Below are positions 1-9,447 of a DNA stretch of 64,000 nucleotides, one piece after another. Each line of letters begins with the position of its first letter. Position 1 is the stretch's first letter. The position numbers and the translations under genes are program-made. Source of the DNA: Thermobifida cellulosilytica TB100 (lineage in GTDB: Bacteria > Actinomycetota > Actinomycetes > Streptosporangiales > Streptosporangiaceae); contig NZ_KQ950182.1 of the NCBI RefSeq assembly GCF_001517975.1, positions 18,196 to 82,195 on the forward strand, written 5' to 3'. Under the pieces are notes generated by a model. It was not told the origin of the DNA. It searched no databases and saw only the letters and a list, made by a program, of their open reading frames with translations.

Positions 1-486
1 GCCACCGAGGCGCTGCCGGTCTCGGCGGGGCGCCTCGACGTCGCGCTCACCACCTCGCTGAGCGGGGCGGGCCCGGTCCGGGTCGACTTCTCCGAGGCGG
101 GGCCGGACCTGATGTGGCCGGAGGAGGGCGCGTTCACGGTGTCGCTGCGCAACACCGGGGACCTGGACGGGAGGATCTCCGCCCTGGAGACGGTGGAGGT
201 CGTCGACGGGGGGACCGCCGGCTCCGGGGCGCTGAGCCGGGCGCTGGAGGTGGCGGTCAGCACCGATCCCGGGCAGGACTGGCACGACCCGGCGCTGCGG
301 TGGGAGCCGGTCGCCGACCAGGCGGCTCCCGAGGGCCGGGTCGTCGCCTCCGACCTGGGGAGCCTGCCCGTGGGGCAGACCCGCACCGTCCATCTCAGAC
401 TGCGTTTCACCGGAGGGGAGGAAACCGCCTCCACCGGGGCGACCGTCTCGTTCCGACTGGCCGCCACGGTGACCCAGGCGCACTGA
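1..486 (+). CDS. C-terminal part of a secreted TasA/camelysin-like protein (5' end outside window)
   Basis: The frame is open from base 1 and stops at 484-486, so the window holds only the last 161 residues. The fragment is rich in beta-strand-like segments with the pattern VSLRNTGDLDGRI, then DLGSLPVGQTRTVHLRLRF and a final FRLAATVTQAH. A conserved LxNxGxxxG stretch followed by a terminal strand pair resembles the C-terminal half of TasA/camelysin-type exported proteins, whose actinobacterial members are small signal-peptide-bearing surface proteins. No Cys, catalytic motif or membrane anchor is visible in the part seen. Function is not known; the family assignment is by pattern only and could be wrong. 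Confidence 0.45.
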   Translation, partial: ATEALPVSAGRLDVALTTSLSGAGPVRVDFSEAGPDLMWPEEGAFTVSLRNTGDLDGRISALETVEVVDGGTAGSGALSRALEVAVSTDPGQDWHDPALRWEPVADQAAPEGRVVASDLGSLPVGQTRTVHLRLRFTGGEETASTGATVSFRLAATVTQAH

Positions 487-555
487 GCGGGCCGGGGACC
501 GCGCAGCGGTCTTCCCCGGCCCACGGTGCCCTGGACGGCGGAGGCCGGGAGCCGA

Positions 556-1056
556 TCACGGGCTCCCGGCCATTTCCATCTCGGGGACGAGCAGGAACTC
601 CACCCAGGTGGTCATCGAACCGTCGGACGCTTCGAGGCCCTGGTCCGACGGTCGGGCGCCGTCCGATGGAAAACGCCCCCATGCGCGGGACAGCACGGAG
701 GCGATGAACAGGCCGCGTCCGCTCTGCGCCTCCTCGGGCGGCAGGACGGCGCGGGCTGCCTGCCGGGGGACCTGGGACTGCTGGCCTTGGTCGGTGATCT
801 CCAGACGCAGCAGCGTCGGAGGGTCGCCCACGGTGGTGAGGGCCACCCGGACCGTCCCGCCCGGTTGCCCTGACCTGGTGTGTCTGATCGCGTTGGTGAA
901 CAGCTCGCTGGCGACCAGTTCCACCGAGTCGCGGACGGCTGGATAGGAGAGCAGCAGGGAGCGGACCCAGGAACGCACTCGGCCGCAGTTCTCGGCCGTC
1001 CCCGGGAAGGTCCGCGTCGCCTGGATCGGGCCTCGGGCGTCATCGCTCATGGGCAT
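556..1056 (-). CDS. ATP-binding anti-sigma-factor-type protein (HATPase_c_2, RsbW-like)
   Basis: A small stand-alone GHKL ATPase domain of about 166 residues. The N box ELFTNAIRH, the G1 box ITDQGQQ and the G2-like GRGLFI are all recognisable and in order, with no histidine-kinase dimerisation domain. Actinomycetes encode many such proteins, which act as anti-sigma factors or serine kinases in partner-switching stress and development pathways; no cognate sigma or anti-anti-sigma gene is next to it here. I place the start at the ATG of MPMSDD because AGGA lies six bases upstream. An ATG seven codons earlier (1077) and the later MSDD ATG are alternatives. The C-terminal third after the G2 box is short and variable. 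Confidence 0.8.
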   Translation of the reverse strand: MPMSDDARGPIQATRTFPGTAENCGRVRSWVRSLLLSYPAVRDSVELVASELFTNAIRHTRSGQPGGTVRVALTTVGDPPTLLRLEITDQGQQSQVPRQAARAVLPPEEAQSGRGLFIASVLSRAWGRFPSDGARPSDQGLEASDGSMTTWVEFLLVPEMEMAGSP

Positions 1057-1462
1057 CACCATTCCTGGGCGTCGCATCGGATCGCACGGGGGACGGCTAT
1101 CCGGTAACCGGTCCCTAACGCCCTGGAACGGTATTCCGGTCCTCCTTTTTTGTTCTCCGCCCGCATGACCTGTCGGGGAAGAGGAGTGCGGGCACGCGTC
1201 GGCTCCCGCGGAGTGCGCTCCGCGGGAGCGCGGGGCACCGGCGGGGCCGGAGCGGAGGAGAAGAAAGGCACGGGGATTCCCCGACGGAAAAGAGCAGGAG
1301 AATGCGGGGAGAGACGGTTCCCGCGCCGCCGGTTCCTCCGGCCGTCCGGTCGTGGGACATTCCAGAAACGGGAGGCGTGATCTTCCTTGTCGCGGTTGCG
1401 GACACGAAGAAGCCCGCGTCCTCGGGGGACGCGGGCTCCGTGCGGTCCGGGCGCCGCTGCCG
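1057..1462. other. Intergenic region of about 400 bases
   Basis: No convincing gene. It holds the upstream region of the RsbW-like gene and, near its right end, the stem-loop listed separately. Purine-rich stretches near 1240-1310 give only short unsupported reading frames. Confidence 0.5.
1411..1437 (-). terminator. Stem-loop after the GlsB-type gene
   Basis: A perfect 11-bp stem (1411-1421 with 1427-1437) closes a five-base loop 25 bases beyond the stop of the minus-strand GlsB-type gene. On the minus strand the following bases are only moderately T-rich (TCTTCGTG), as is common for actinomycete terminators. Confidence 0.65.
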
Positions 1463-1744
1463 TCAGGCAGGGCTGTGCCGACGGCGTCCGCCGCGCATCA
1501 TCGCGATGAGGTAGACGCCGACCGCCGCCAGCGCGACCTGGACGATCAGGGTCAGCCAGAAGGAACTGGTGAAGCTCGCCATGATCGCGGTGCCGACCAG
1601 GGCCGCGGCGATGCCGATGACGATGGTCAGCCAGATGGGCATGTCCTGCTTTCCGGGGACGATGAGCCGTCCGAGCGCACCGACGATCAGGCCCACGAAG
1701 AGCGCGCTGATGATGGTGCCGAAGAAACCGCCGCCGATTTCCAT
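1463..1744 (-). CDS. GlsB/YeaQ/YmgE family stress-response membrane protein
   Basis: A 93-residue protein of three hydrophobic segments: residues about 7-27 with the family pattern FVGLIVGALGRLIVPG, about 36-57, and about 61-82. It ends in a basic tail RGGRRRHSPA. Members of this family are small inner-membrane proteins induced by general stress, and their molecular role is not established. The start is fixed at MEIGGG by a strong GGGAGG six bases upstream; an in-frame ATG nine codons earlier lacks such a site. It is monocistronic, followed by a clear stem-loop. Confidence 0.9.
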   Translation of the reverse strand: MEIGGGFFGTIISALFVGLIVGALGRLIVPGKQDMPIWLTIVIGIAAALVGTAIMASFTSSFWLTLIVQVALAAVGVYLIAMMRGGRRRHSPA

Positions 1745-1967
1745 GCTTACCTCCCGATTTATCTGAGACACTCCCCAACTGCCCGCAGGTGCCGGAAAGA
1801 TGCGCCGGGGCGGCGGGAGCGCGCGGCGGCCGGTGGGGCGCAGCGTGACCGAACGGTGGCAGAAACCGGATGAAGCGGACGCGGTGCGACACTATGCTCT
1901 TCGGCGGAGCCGACGGACCGGCCGCGGTTGCGGCCGCGTCGGCGGTGCCCGTACGGAGAGGACGGCG

Positions 1968-2689
1968 ATGACCAGCGACACGGGAGGCGACGCCGCCGCG
2001 CAGACGGCCGCCGGTCCGGGCGGCCCCGCGGACAGCTACCCGGTGACCGCCCACGACGGGACCCCGCTGGGCCGGGTGCCCCGGACCTCGCAGGCCGAGG
2101 CCCACCGCGCGGTGCGCGCGGCCCGCACGGCCGCCCGGGACTGGGCACGGCGCCCCGCCGGGCAGCGGGCGCAGGTCCTCGACCGGATCGCCGACGCGCT
2201 GCGCGCCCGCCGCGCCCGCCTGGTCCAGGAGGTCGTCGACGCCGACGGGGTCACCCGCGACCTGGCCGAACGCCTGGTGGCCACCGCCGCCGACCGGTGG
2301 ACCCACTACGCCGAGCGGATCGCCGAGGGCGCGTGCGCCGGGCGGGAGCCGCTCGGCGTCGCCGCGATCGTCGCCCCGCCGTTCGGCCCGCTGCTGGGCC
2401 TGGTGTCCCTGCTCGCCCCGGTGGTCGCGGGCGGCAACGCCGCGGTGGTGGCGGTCAGCGAGCGCGCGCCGCTGCCCGCGCTGACCCTCCCGAGGCGCTG
2501 GCCGAGGCGGAACTGCCGGACGGCCTGGTCGCCCTGCTCACCGGCGCGACCGCCGACCTCGCGCCGCTGCTCGCCGCGCACCCCGACATCGACGCCGTCG
2601 ACCTGACCGGCGCCGGAGAGGCCGCACCCGAGCTGGCAGAGCGCGCCGTCGGCAAGCGGGTCCTGCGCCCCGAGGGGCGTATCGACTGA
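1968..2689 (+). pseudogene. Aldehyde-dehydrogenase-like protein, frameshifted and truncated
   Basis: ATG at 1968 follows GGAGAGG. The first 170 residues look like the short ALDH-like protein that accompanies a full ALDH in some actinomycete operons: REPLGVAAIVAPPFGPLLGL then APVVAGGNAAVVAVSE. At 2489-2491 the coding potential jumps frame: reading CCC as CCCC restores ALTLPEALAEAELPDGL and the downstream DAVDLTGAGEAAPELAERAV. The shifted frame then hits TGA at 2687-2689 in the context RID-stop-FADPGTDRLTAF, where I expect Trp, and homologous-looking codons continue to about 2727. There is thus one single-base deletion plus one probable TGG-to-TGA change. The catalytic Cys and Glu of ALDHs are absent in this subfamily anyway. 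Sequencing error is the main alternative. Confidence 0.7.
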
Positions 2690-2714
2690 TTCGCCGATCC
2701 GGGGACCGACCGCC

Positions 2715-3278
2715 TCACTGCGTTCGTGCGCCCCGCAGGGTGGCCGGCTGCGCCGGGGGCCACAGCAGCACCGACGCCAGGGTCGACTGCACCCGGGTGA
2801 GCGCGACCACCAGCAGCGGGACCAGCCAGAGCGCCACCAGTCCGCCCAGCGCGTGCACCAGCCACGCCCCCGCCAGCGAGGGGCCGCCCCACGCGCCGGC
2901 CGTGAGGGTGGCGACGTCGGGCTCGGCGAGCAGCCGGATCGGATAGGCGATGTTCAGCACCACGATGGCCCAGCCGTAGCCGGCGAACACCGCGGCGAGT
3001 ATGTCGAAGGGCAGCGAGACCAGTCCGTGGCCCACCACCCTCGGCCAGGTGGGAGCGGCGCGGCCCGGCGAGGCGTCGAGCAGGCTCACGGCGAGCTGCC
3101 GCCGGACCCGGGCGGCGGTGCGGTGGCCACCGAAGACCGCCACGACGAGAAGACACACCCCCACCAGCGGGGAGATGATCGCGTACAGCGTCCTCCGCCA
3201 CGTACTGCCCTGGAACGGAAGTCGCAGCAGCCATCCGAGGAAGGACTGTCCCGTCCTGTTCTCCGCCGGTCCGCCCAT
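2715..3278 (-). CDS. Stand-alone sensor-domain (PF13796-like) four-helix membrane protein
   Basis: 187 residues with the characteristic N-terminal pattern FLGWLLRLPFQGSTWRRTLY, followed by four hydrophobic helices (about 36-58, 85-112, 130-150 and 152-175). This is the 'putative sensor' membrane module that normally precedes a histidine-kinase or PadR-linked output in actinomycetes. Here no kinase, response regulator or HTH follows in the same strand, so it may be an orphan. The start is chosen at MGGPAENR because GGGAGGTGG precedes it. The gene converges on the broken ALDH-like gene and its 3' end overlaps the decayed tail of that gene. Confidence 0.7.
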   Translation of the reverse strand: MGGPAENRTGQSFLGWLLRLPFQGSTWRRTLYAIISPLVGVCLLVVAVFGGHRTAARVRRQLAVSLLDASPGRAAPTWPRVVGHGLVSLPFDILAAVFAGYGWAIVVLNIAYPIRLLAEPDVATLTAGAWGGPSLAGAWLVHALGGLVALWLVPLLVVALTRVQSTLASVLLWPPAQPATLRGARTQ

Positions 3279-3360
3279 GGCCACCTCCCTGGTCCTTCTT
3301 TTCCGGTTACCCGTGGCGACGTGCTGAAACGTCGGGAGGCCAAGGCGGGTGCGCGGCGGT

Positions 3361-3975
3361 TCAGTCCAGCAGGTCGGGGCTCTTGGCGGTGCTCTTGCGG
3401 GTGGTGCGTGGGCGGCTGCGCACCTTGCGGGAGGGGATCTCGGGGGCACCCGCGGACAGCGGGTCCTCGGGCGGCAGGAAGCCGTTCGACTCGTCCTCGG
3501 ACGAGGCGGCGCCGCCGGCGCGGATGTTCAGCGCCTCGTTCTCCACGCTGCGCATGTCGCGCAGGGTCTCGGGAGGCTGCGGCAGGCGGTCGCCGCGCAG
3601 GTGCGCGCCGAGGACGGCCAGGCCGTGGTCGCACAGGATCTGCCGGGCCCGCGCGGCGGGGACCCCGCTGAGCTGCTCCAGCTCCGGCAGGCTGCTCTCG
3701 CGGAGCAGGCGGATCACCTCCTGCACCGCCTCCCGGGGGCGGCGCGCGGTGATGGTCGCGGCGAGCAGTTCCGCCTCGGCCAGCGCGGTCCTCGACGAGG
3801 CGCTCTCGGGGGCGTCGCGCTGCGCGATGAGCAGGCTGGTCAACTGGCGGGTCGCGGTGCGCGAGGCCGCCCGAGCCTCGGCCCGGCGAGCGTAGCGCCC
3901 CTGGAGCCAGGTGACGGTGGCGCTGGTCACCAGACTGACGGCGCCACCCGCCAGGACGAGGAGGAAATCGTTCAT
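3361..3975 (-). CDS. Conserved-looking membrane-anchored hypothetical protein
   Basis: 204 residues. One N-terminal hydrophobic helix (about 4-24) is followed by a basic stretch GRYARRAEARAASR, consistent with an N-out, C-in anchor. A helical, charged cytoplasmic region comes next, then a Pro/Ser/basic C-terminal tail (EIPSRKVRSRPRTTRKSTAK). No enzyme motif is visible and I do not recognise the family. On the minus strand a TTGACA hexamer lies 70 bases upstream (4049-4054) and may be its -35 box. It sits between the sensor-domain gene and the SDR with its own spacing, so operon membership is unclear. Confidence 0.6.
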   Translation of the reverse strand: MNDFLLVLAGGAVSLVTSATVTWLQGRYARRAEARAASRTATRQLTSLLIAQRDAPESASSRTALAEAELLAATITARRPREAVQEVIRLLRESSLPELEQLSGVPAARARQILCDHGLAVLGAHLRGDRLPQPPETLRDMRSVENEALNIRAGGAASSEDESNGFLPPEDPLSAGAPEIPSRKVRSRPRTTRKSTAKSPDLLD

Positions 3976-4113
3976 GACTACGCTCCGTGCGGGAGGGGAA
4001 ACGGATGTTCGGTGAGCATGGCCACCTTGAGGTGACTTGTCAAGAAGTAACAGTACGAACCGGGCGAAGGGGATGCCGGACCGTCGGGCGGCTCCGTCCC
4101 GGCACGCCCCGCG

Positions 4114-4953
4114 TCAGTAGGTGAACCCGCCCTCGCTGTGGATGACCTGGCCGGTGATCCACCGCGCCTCGTCGGTGGCCAGCCAGGCGACGAGCCGCGC
4201 CGGGTCGTCGGGGAAGCCGCAGCGGCCGAACGGCAGCATCGGCCGCAGCCGGTCCATCAGCTCCCGGGTGATGTACCCGGTCTGCACCGGGCCCGGGTTG
4301 ACCGTGTTCACCGTGATGCCGCGCCGCGCCAGCTCCGCGGCGACACTCGGCGTGATCGCGGCCAGCGCCCCCTTGGCCGCGGCGTAGCAGATCTCGTCGG
4401 GCATGGGCCGCGCCTGGCCGGAGGTCATGAAGACCACCCGCCCGCCCGCGCGGCCGTCGTGCTGCGCGGCGAACTCCCGGGCCAGCAGCAGCGCGGACCG
4501 GGTGTTCACGGCCCAGTGCGCGTCCAGCATCGCCGCGTCCACCTCGGGCAGGCGGCCGTCGCGCCCGCTCAGCGCGTGGTTGGCCACGAGGACGTCCACG
4601 TGCCCGAACTCGGCGACCGCCGCGGCCACCACCCGGCGCGGCGCGTCCGGGTCGGCCAGGTCCGCCGACAGGTCGGCCACCCGCGCGCCGGGGGCGGCCA
4701 GCGCCTCCCGCACCCCCGCGAGCACCGCGGCCACGTCGTCGCCGCCCCACGGCTGCTCCTCGTCGTGCGGCCGGTAGTGGTGGCAGAACACGCTCGCCCC
4801 GTAGGCGGCCAGCCGCCGCGCCACCGCGTAGCCGATGCCCGCGCGCCTGCTCACCCCGGTGACCAGGGCGACCCGGCCGCGCAGCGGCAGCGGCGCGCGG
4901 GCCAGCTCCGCGGCCGACGGGCGGGCGGCCGGGACCGGATCGTCGTTGTCCAT
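4114..4953 (-). CDS. SDR-family oxidoreductase
   Basis: A 279-residue classical short-chain dehydrogenase/reductase. Residues 30-41 carry the Rossmann motif VTGVSRRAGIG, a loosened TGxxxGxG. The NNAG equivalent is VANHA (123-127), the catalytic Ser is in VFMTSGQ (S178), and the active pair is Y190/K194 in YAAAKG. NPGPVQTGYI and the C-terminal ITGQVIHSEGGF complete the fold. The substrate cannot be inferred. The DLSADLADP segment and an insertion after strand 2 (PHDEEQPWGGDD) are as seen in the 3-oxoacyl-ACP-reductase-like subgroup. It is divergent from the phosphoketolase gene with a 153-base shared upstream region. Confidence 0.85.
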   Translation of the reverse strand: MDNDDPVPAARPSAAELARAPLPLRGRVALVTGVSRRAGIGYAVARRLAAYGASVFCHHYRPHDEEQPWGGDDVAAVLAGVREALAAPGARVADLSADLADPDAPRRVVAAAVAEFGHVDVLVANHALSGRDGRLPEVDAAMLDAHWAVNTRSALLLAREFAAQHDGRAGGRVVFMTSGQARPMPDEICYAAAKGALAAITPSVAAELARRGITVNTVNPGPVQTGYITRELMDRLRPMLPFGRCGFPDDPARLVAWLATDEARWITGQVIHSEGGFTY

Positions 4954-5106
4954 GGGGGGACTGTCACACACCGCGCCCCCGCGCGCATCCTCTTTTCTCC
5001 CCGCCCGCACCGGGCCGCCCGCCCCGGTGCGGGCGGGATCCGCATAGAACGGCGGCGGCGTCGGTAGTGGAACCGGGGTGACGTCCACCGAGCGGAGGAA
5101 AGACGG

Positions 5107-7485
5107 ATGACCGCGACCGAGCACGTTCCCCGCCAGAGCCTCACCGCCGCCGAACTCCAGGAGGTCGACCGGTACTGGCGGGCCGCGAACTACCTGTCCG
5201 TCGGCCAGATCTACCTGATGGACAACCCGCTGCTGCGGGAGCCGCTCGCCCCCCGGCACGTCAAGCCGCGGCTGCTCGGCCACTGGGGCACCACGCCGGG
5301 CCTCGCCTTCGTCTACGCCCACCTCAACCACCAGGTCCGCCGCCGCGACACCGAGATGATGTGGATCGTCGGCCCCGGCCACGGCGGACCCGCGGCCGTC
5401 GCCACGGCCTGGCTGGACGGCGTCTACTCCGAGGTCTACCCGGACGTCGGCCGGGACGCCGACGGCATGCGCACGCTGTTCCGCCAGTTCTCCTTCCCCG
5501 GCGGCGTGCCCAGCCACGCCGCCCCGGAGACGCCCGGCTCCGTCCACGAGGGCGGCGAGCTCGGCTACGCGCTGGCCCACGCCTTCGGCGCCGCCTTCGA
5601 CAACCCCGACCTGGTGGTCGCCGCCGTGGTGGGCGACGGCGAGGCCGAGACCGGGGCGCTGGCCGGGAGCTGGCAGTCGGTCCGCTTCCTCAACCCGGTG
5701 CGCGACGGCGCGGTCCTGCCGATCCTGCACCTCAACGGCTACAAGATCGCCGGGCCGACCGTACCGGCCCGCATCCCCGAGGAGGACCTGCTCGCCCAGT
5801 TGCGCGGCCACGGCTACGCACCGCACGTGGTCGCGGGCGACGACCCGGACACCGTCCACCAGGCGATGGCCGGGGCCCTCGCCTCCTGCCTGGAGCGCAT
5901 CGACACCATCCGGTTCCGCGCCCGGCACGGCGGCAGCGGCGTCGAGAACCTCCGCTGGCCCATGGTCGTCCTGCGCACCCCCAAGGGCTGGACCGGGCCT
6001 GCCACCGTGGACGGGCAGCCGGTGGAGAACACCTGGCGCTCCCACCAGGTGCCGCTCGCCGCGGTCCGGGAGAACCCCGAGCACCTGCGCCTGCTGGAGG
6101 AGTGGCTGCGCAGCTACCGGCCCTGGGAGCTGTTCGACGAGGACGGCGCGCCCCGCCCGGAGACCACCGCCGTGGTGCCCCGCCCCGGGCGCCGCATCAG
6201 CGGCAGCCCGCACGCCAACGGCGGCCTGCTGCTGCGCAGCCTCCGCCTGCCCGACCCGCGCGACCACGCCGTGGAGGTGCCGCGCCCCGGCACGGAGAAG
6301 GCGGAGGCCACGCGGGTGCTCGGCGGCTACCTGCGCGACGTCGTCGCCGCCAACCCGCACAACTTCCGGATCATGGGCCCCGACGAGACCCAGTCCAACC
6401 GGCTCGGCGCGGTCTTCGAGGCCACCGACCGGGCCTGGACCGCCGCCCGGCTGCCCGTCGACCGGCAGCTCTCCCCTGACGGGCGGGTCATGGAGGTCCT
6501 CAACGAGCAGTTGTGCCAGGGCTGGCTGGAGGGCTACCTGCTGACCGGCAGGCACGGCCTGTTCAACTCCTACGAGGCGTTCATCCACATCGTGGACTCG
6601 ATGGTCAACCAGCACGCCAAGTGGCTGAAGGTCTCCCGCGGCCTGTCCTGGAGGCGCCCGGTGGCCTCGCTGAACTACCTGCTCAGCTCGCACGTGTGGC
6701 GGCAGGACCACAACGGGTTCAGCCACCAGGACCCCGGTTTCGTCGACCACGTGGTCAACAAGAAGCCCGAGATCGTCCGGGTGTACCTGCCGCCGGACAG
6801 CAACACCCTGCTGTCCGTCATGGACCACTGCCTGCGCTCGCGCGACTACGTCAACGTGGTCATCGCGGGCAAGCAGCCGCAGCTCAGCTACCTGCCCGCG
6901 GACGCGGCGGCCGCCCACTGCGCGCGCGGCGCGGGCGTGTGGGAGTGGGCGGGCAGCGAGGACGGCGCCGAGCCGGACGTGGTGCTGGCCTGCGCTGGGG
7001 ACGTGCCCACCCTGGAGACGCTGGCCGCCGCCGACCTGCTCCGCCGCCACCTGCCGGAGCTGCGGGTGCGCGTGGTCAACGTGGTGGACCTGATGCGGCT
7101 GAGCAACGAGGGCGAGCACCCGCACGCCATGACCGACCGCGAGTACGACACCCTGTTCACCCGGGACCGGCCGGTGGTCTTCGCGTTCCACGGCTACCCG
7201 TGGCTGATCCACCGGCTCACCTACCGCCGCGCCGGGCACGACAACCTGCACGTGCGCGGCTACCGGGAGGAGGGCACCACCACGACGCCGTTCGACATGG
7301 TGATGCTCAACGACCTGGACCGCTTCCACCTGGTGATGGACGTGGTCGACCGGGTGCCGGGGCTGGGCGTGCGCGCGGCCGGGCTGCGCCAGCACATGAT
7401 GGACGAGCGGCTGCGCTGCCGCGCCCACACCCGCGAGTACGGTGAGGACCCGCCCGACATCCGCGACTGGGTATGGGAGTACTGA
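5107..7485 (+). CDS. xfp: Phosphoketolase (xylulose-5-P/fructose-6-P)
   Basis: A 792-residue ThDP-dependent phosphoketolase that cleaves xylulose-5-phosphate (and usually fructose-6-phosphate) with phosphate to give acetyl phosphate plus glyceraldehyde-3-phosphate (or erythrose-4-phosphate). Family hallmarks seen: [43 protein letters not shown], and the ThDP/Mg motif GDGEAETG followed by [11 protein letters not shown]. The C-terminal domain has [18 protein letters not shown] and [11 protein letters not shown]. Length is normal for the family. ATG at 5107 follows GAGGAAAGACGG. The acetate kinase ATG overlaps its TGA by one base, so the pair forms a cytosolic acetyl-phosphate-to-ATP shunt. Confidence 0.95.
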   Translation: MTATEHVPRQSLTAAELQEVDRYWRAANYLSVGQIYLMDNPLLREPLAPRHVKPRLLGHWGTTPGLAFVYAHLNHQVRRRDTEMMWIVGPGHGGPAAVATAWLDGVYSEVYPDVGRDADGMRTLFRQFSFPGGVPSHAAPETPGSVHEGGELGYALAHAFGAAFDNPDLVVAAVVGDGEAETGALAGSWQSVRFLNPVRDGAVLPILHLNGYKIAGPTVPARIPEEDLLAQLRGHGYAPHVVAGDDPDTVHQAMAGALASCLERIDTIRFRARHGGSGVENLRWPMVVLRTPKGWTGPATVDGQPVENTWRSHQVPLAAVRENPEHLRLLEEWLRSYRPWELFDEDGAPRPETTAVVPRPGRRISGSPHANGGLLLRSLRLPDPRDHAVEVPRPGTEKAEATRVLGGYLRDVVAANPHNFRIMGPDETQSNRLGAVFEATDRAWTAARLPVDRQLSPDGRVMEVLNEQLCQGWLEGYLLTGRHGLFNSYEAFIHIVDSMVNQHAKWLKVSRGLSWRRPVASLNYLLSSHVWRQDHNGFSHQDPGFVDHVVNKKPEIVRVYLPPDSNTLLSVMDHCLRSRDYVNVVIAGKQPQLSYLPADAAAAHCARGAGVWEWAGSEDGAEPDVVLACAGDVPTLETLAAADLLRRHLPELRVRVVNVVDLMRLSNEGEHPHAMTDREYDTLFTRDRPVVFAFHGYPWLIHRLTYRRAGHDNLHVRGYREEGTTTTPFDMVMLNDLDRFHLVMDVVDRVPGLGVRAAGLRQHMMDERLRCRAHTREYGEDPPDIRDWVWEY

Positions 7486-8570
7486 TGCGGGTCCTCGTGG
7501 TCAACACCGGGTCCACCAGCGTCAAGCTCCGGCTGCTCGACTCCGACGACACGCTGCTGGGCCGGTGCGACCTCGACGTGGTCGACGGCCGCCTGCCCGT
7601 CGACGAGCTGGCGGAGGCGCTGCGCGGCCTCGGCGCCTGCGACGCGGTGGGGCACCGGGTGGTGCACGGCGGCACGGCCTACCGGTCGGCGGTGCGCATC
7701 GACGACCGGGTGTGCCGGAGGCTGCGGTCGCTGGTGGAGCTGGCGCCGCTGCACCAGCCGCAGGCGCTGGCCGCCGTCGACGCGCTGCGCCGCCTGCTGC
7801 CCGGGGTGCCGCAGGTGGCCTGCTTCGACACCACGTTCCACAGCACCCTGCCGGAGGTGGCGGCCACCTACCCGCTGCCCGCCGAGTGGCGGCGCCGGTT
7901 CACGCTGCGCCGCTACGGCTTCCACGGGCTGTCGCACGCCTACGCGGCGCGCCGCGCGGCCGAGCTGACCGGCGGCGACCCGGGCCGGACGGTCACCGCC
8001 CACCTGGGGGCGGGCGCGTCGCTGGCGGCGGTGAGCGACGGGCGCTGCGTGGCCACCACCATGGGGTTCACCCCGCTGGAGGGGCTGGTGATGGCGACCC
8101 GCGCGGGGGACGTGGACCCCGGGCTGGTGCTGTGGCTGCTGCGGGAGGGGCGCGTCACCTACGAGGAGCTGGACCACGGCCTCACCCACCGCAGCGGCCT
8201 GGCGGGACTGGCGGGCACCGCCGACATGCGGGAGGTGGTGGAGCGCGCCGGGGCGGGCGACGCCGCGGCGCGGCTGGCGCTGGACGTGTACGTGTACCGG
8301 CTGCGCGGCAAGGTCGCCGCGATGGCCGCGGCCCTGGACGGGCTGGACACCCTGGTGTTCACCGGGGGCGTGGGCGAGCACCAGCCCGCGGTGCGGTCGG
8401 GGGCCGCGGCCGGGCTCGGCTTCCTCGGCGTCCGCGTGGACGAGGCGGCCGACCGGGCCGCCGAGCCGGACGCGGAGCTGACCGCCGCGGGCTCGCGGGT
8501 GCGGGTGTTCGTGGTCGCCGCCCGCGAGGACCTCCAGATCGCCGGGGAGACCCGGGAGGCGCTGGCCTGA
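7485..8570 (+). CDS. ackA: Acetate kinase (short, actinobacterial type)
   Basis: Converts acetyl phosphate and ADP to acetate and ATP, the natural partner of the phosphoketolase immediately upstream. Start ATG 7485 shares one base with the xfp stop and has GGGAG five bases upstream; an ATG at 7473 is less likely. Motifs in order: VVNTGSTSVK (N7, K14), VGHRVVHGG, CFDTTFH with the catalytic Asp, RRYGFHGLSH, TAHLGAGASLAAV, TTMGFTPLEGLVMATRAGD and FTGGVGEHQPAVR. At 361 residues it is about 40 shorter than typical AckA, and S in GSTS replaces the usual GSSS; the active-site residues otherwise look intact. Propionate kinase activity is possible. No phosphotransacetylase gene is nearby. Confidence 0.9.
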   Translation: MRVLVVNTGSTSVKLRLLDSDDTLLGRCDLDVVDGRLPVDELAEALRGLGACDAVGHRVVHGGTAYRSAVRIDDRVCRRLRSLVELAPLHQPQALAAVDALRRLLPGVPQVACFDTTFHSTLPEVAATYPLPAEWRRRFTLRRYGFHGLSHAYAARRAAELTGGDPGRTVTAHLGAGASLAAVSDGRCVATTMGFTPLEGLVMATRAGDVDPGLVLWLLREGRVTYEELDHGLTHRSGLAGLAGTADMREVVERAGAGDAAARLALDVYVYRLRGKVAAMAAALDGLDTLVFTGGVGEHQPAVRSGAAAGLGFLGVRVDEAADRAAEPDAELTAAGSRVRVFVVAAREDLQIAGETREALA

Positions 8571-8655
8571 TCCGGCCGCCCCCACCCCCCACAGAACAGA
8601 ATCCGGTTCGGTAATCTCTGGTCGTCGTTCCACCCCGCCCAGCGAGGACCGAGCC

Positions 8656-9429
8656 ATGAGCGAACCGGCGGAAGCCTTCTACCTGCCCCTCGGGGACGGC
8701 CGGTACGAGCCGACCCGCGCCACCGAGAGCCCCTGGGACCCGCAGGCACAGCACGGCGGCCCGCCCACGGCGCTGCTGGGGCACCTCCTCGACGCCGCCG
8801 CCGGTCCCGGCATGCGCCTGGCCCGGATCTCCGCGGACTTCCTCGGCGCCATCCCGCGCCGCCCCTTCCGCGTCGAGGTGGCCGAGCTCCGGCCGGGGCG
8901 GCGGATCGCCCTGTTCGAGGCGCGGATGGTCGTCGACGGCCGCCCGGCCGTGGTCGCCCGAGCCTGGGCGATCGGGACCGGGCCGACACCGCCGTCCTCC
9001 GGGCGGCGGATCGAGCCGCCCGCCCTGCCCGGCCCCGGCCAGGAGCTGGACCTGAGCGGCTGGGGCTACGGCGAGGCGGTCGAGTGGCGCTTCACCGGCG
9101 GCGGCAACGACGCCTCCGGCTCGGCCGACGTGTGGACCCGGGTCCGCATCCCGCTGGTCGCGGGCGAGAAGCTCACCGGCCTGGCCCGCACCCTGGTCGT
9201 CGCCGACTCCGCCAACGGCCTGTCCGCGGCCCTGCCGATCGAGGAGTGGCTGTTCATCCCGCCGTCCATCACCGTCACCCTGGCCCGCTTCCCCGCGGCC
9301 GAGTGGGTGCACCTGGCCTGCCGCTCCCACCTGTCCGCCGACGGGATCGGCGTCTCCCACGCCACGCTGTGCGACCCCGACGGCCACCTGGGCGAGGTCA
9401 GCCAGCCGCTGCTGGTGCGGCCGCGCTGA
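8656..9429 (+). CDS. Acyl-CoA thioesterase family protein (double hot-dog, TesB-like)
   Basis: 257 residues with two hot-dog repeats: an N-terminal one around QAQHGGPPTALLGHLLDAAA and RISADFLGAIPRRPF, and a C-terminal one around VHLACRSHLSADGIGVSHAT ending in HLGEVSQPLLVRPR. This is the pattern of the thioesterase family related to TesB/4HBT_3, which hydrolyses acyl-CoA. The C-terminal active-site region is less conserved than in E. coli TesB, so substrate and even activity are uncertain. ATG 8656 follows AGCGAGGACCGAGCC. It is 85 bases after ackA and may be its own unit; a strong stem-loop follows. Confidence 0.75.
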   Translation: MSEPAEAFYLPLGDGRYEPTRATESPWDPQAQHGGPPTALLGHLLDAAAGPGMRLARISADFLGAIPRRPFRVEVAELRPGRRIALFEARMVVDGRPAVVARAWAIGTGPTPPSSGRRIEPPALPGPGQELDLSGWGYGEAVEWRFTGGGNDASGSADVWTRVRIPLVAGEKLTGLARTLVVADSANGLSAALPIEEWLFIPPSITVTLARFPAAEWVHLACRSHLSADGIGVSHATLCDPDGHLGEVSQPLLVRPR

Positions 9430-9447
9430 GCGCGGCGCACACAGCAC

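Noticed and set aside
4960..7428. Minus-strand frame running through the phosphoketolase gene and continuous with the SDR gene
   Set aside because: Only the SDR part (to 4953) shows family motifs; the remainder is the complement of xfp codons.
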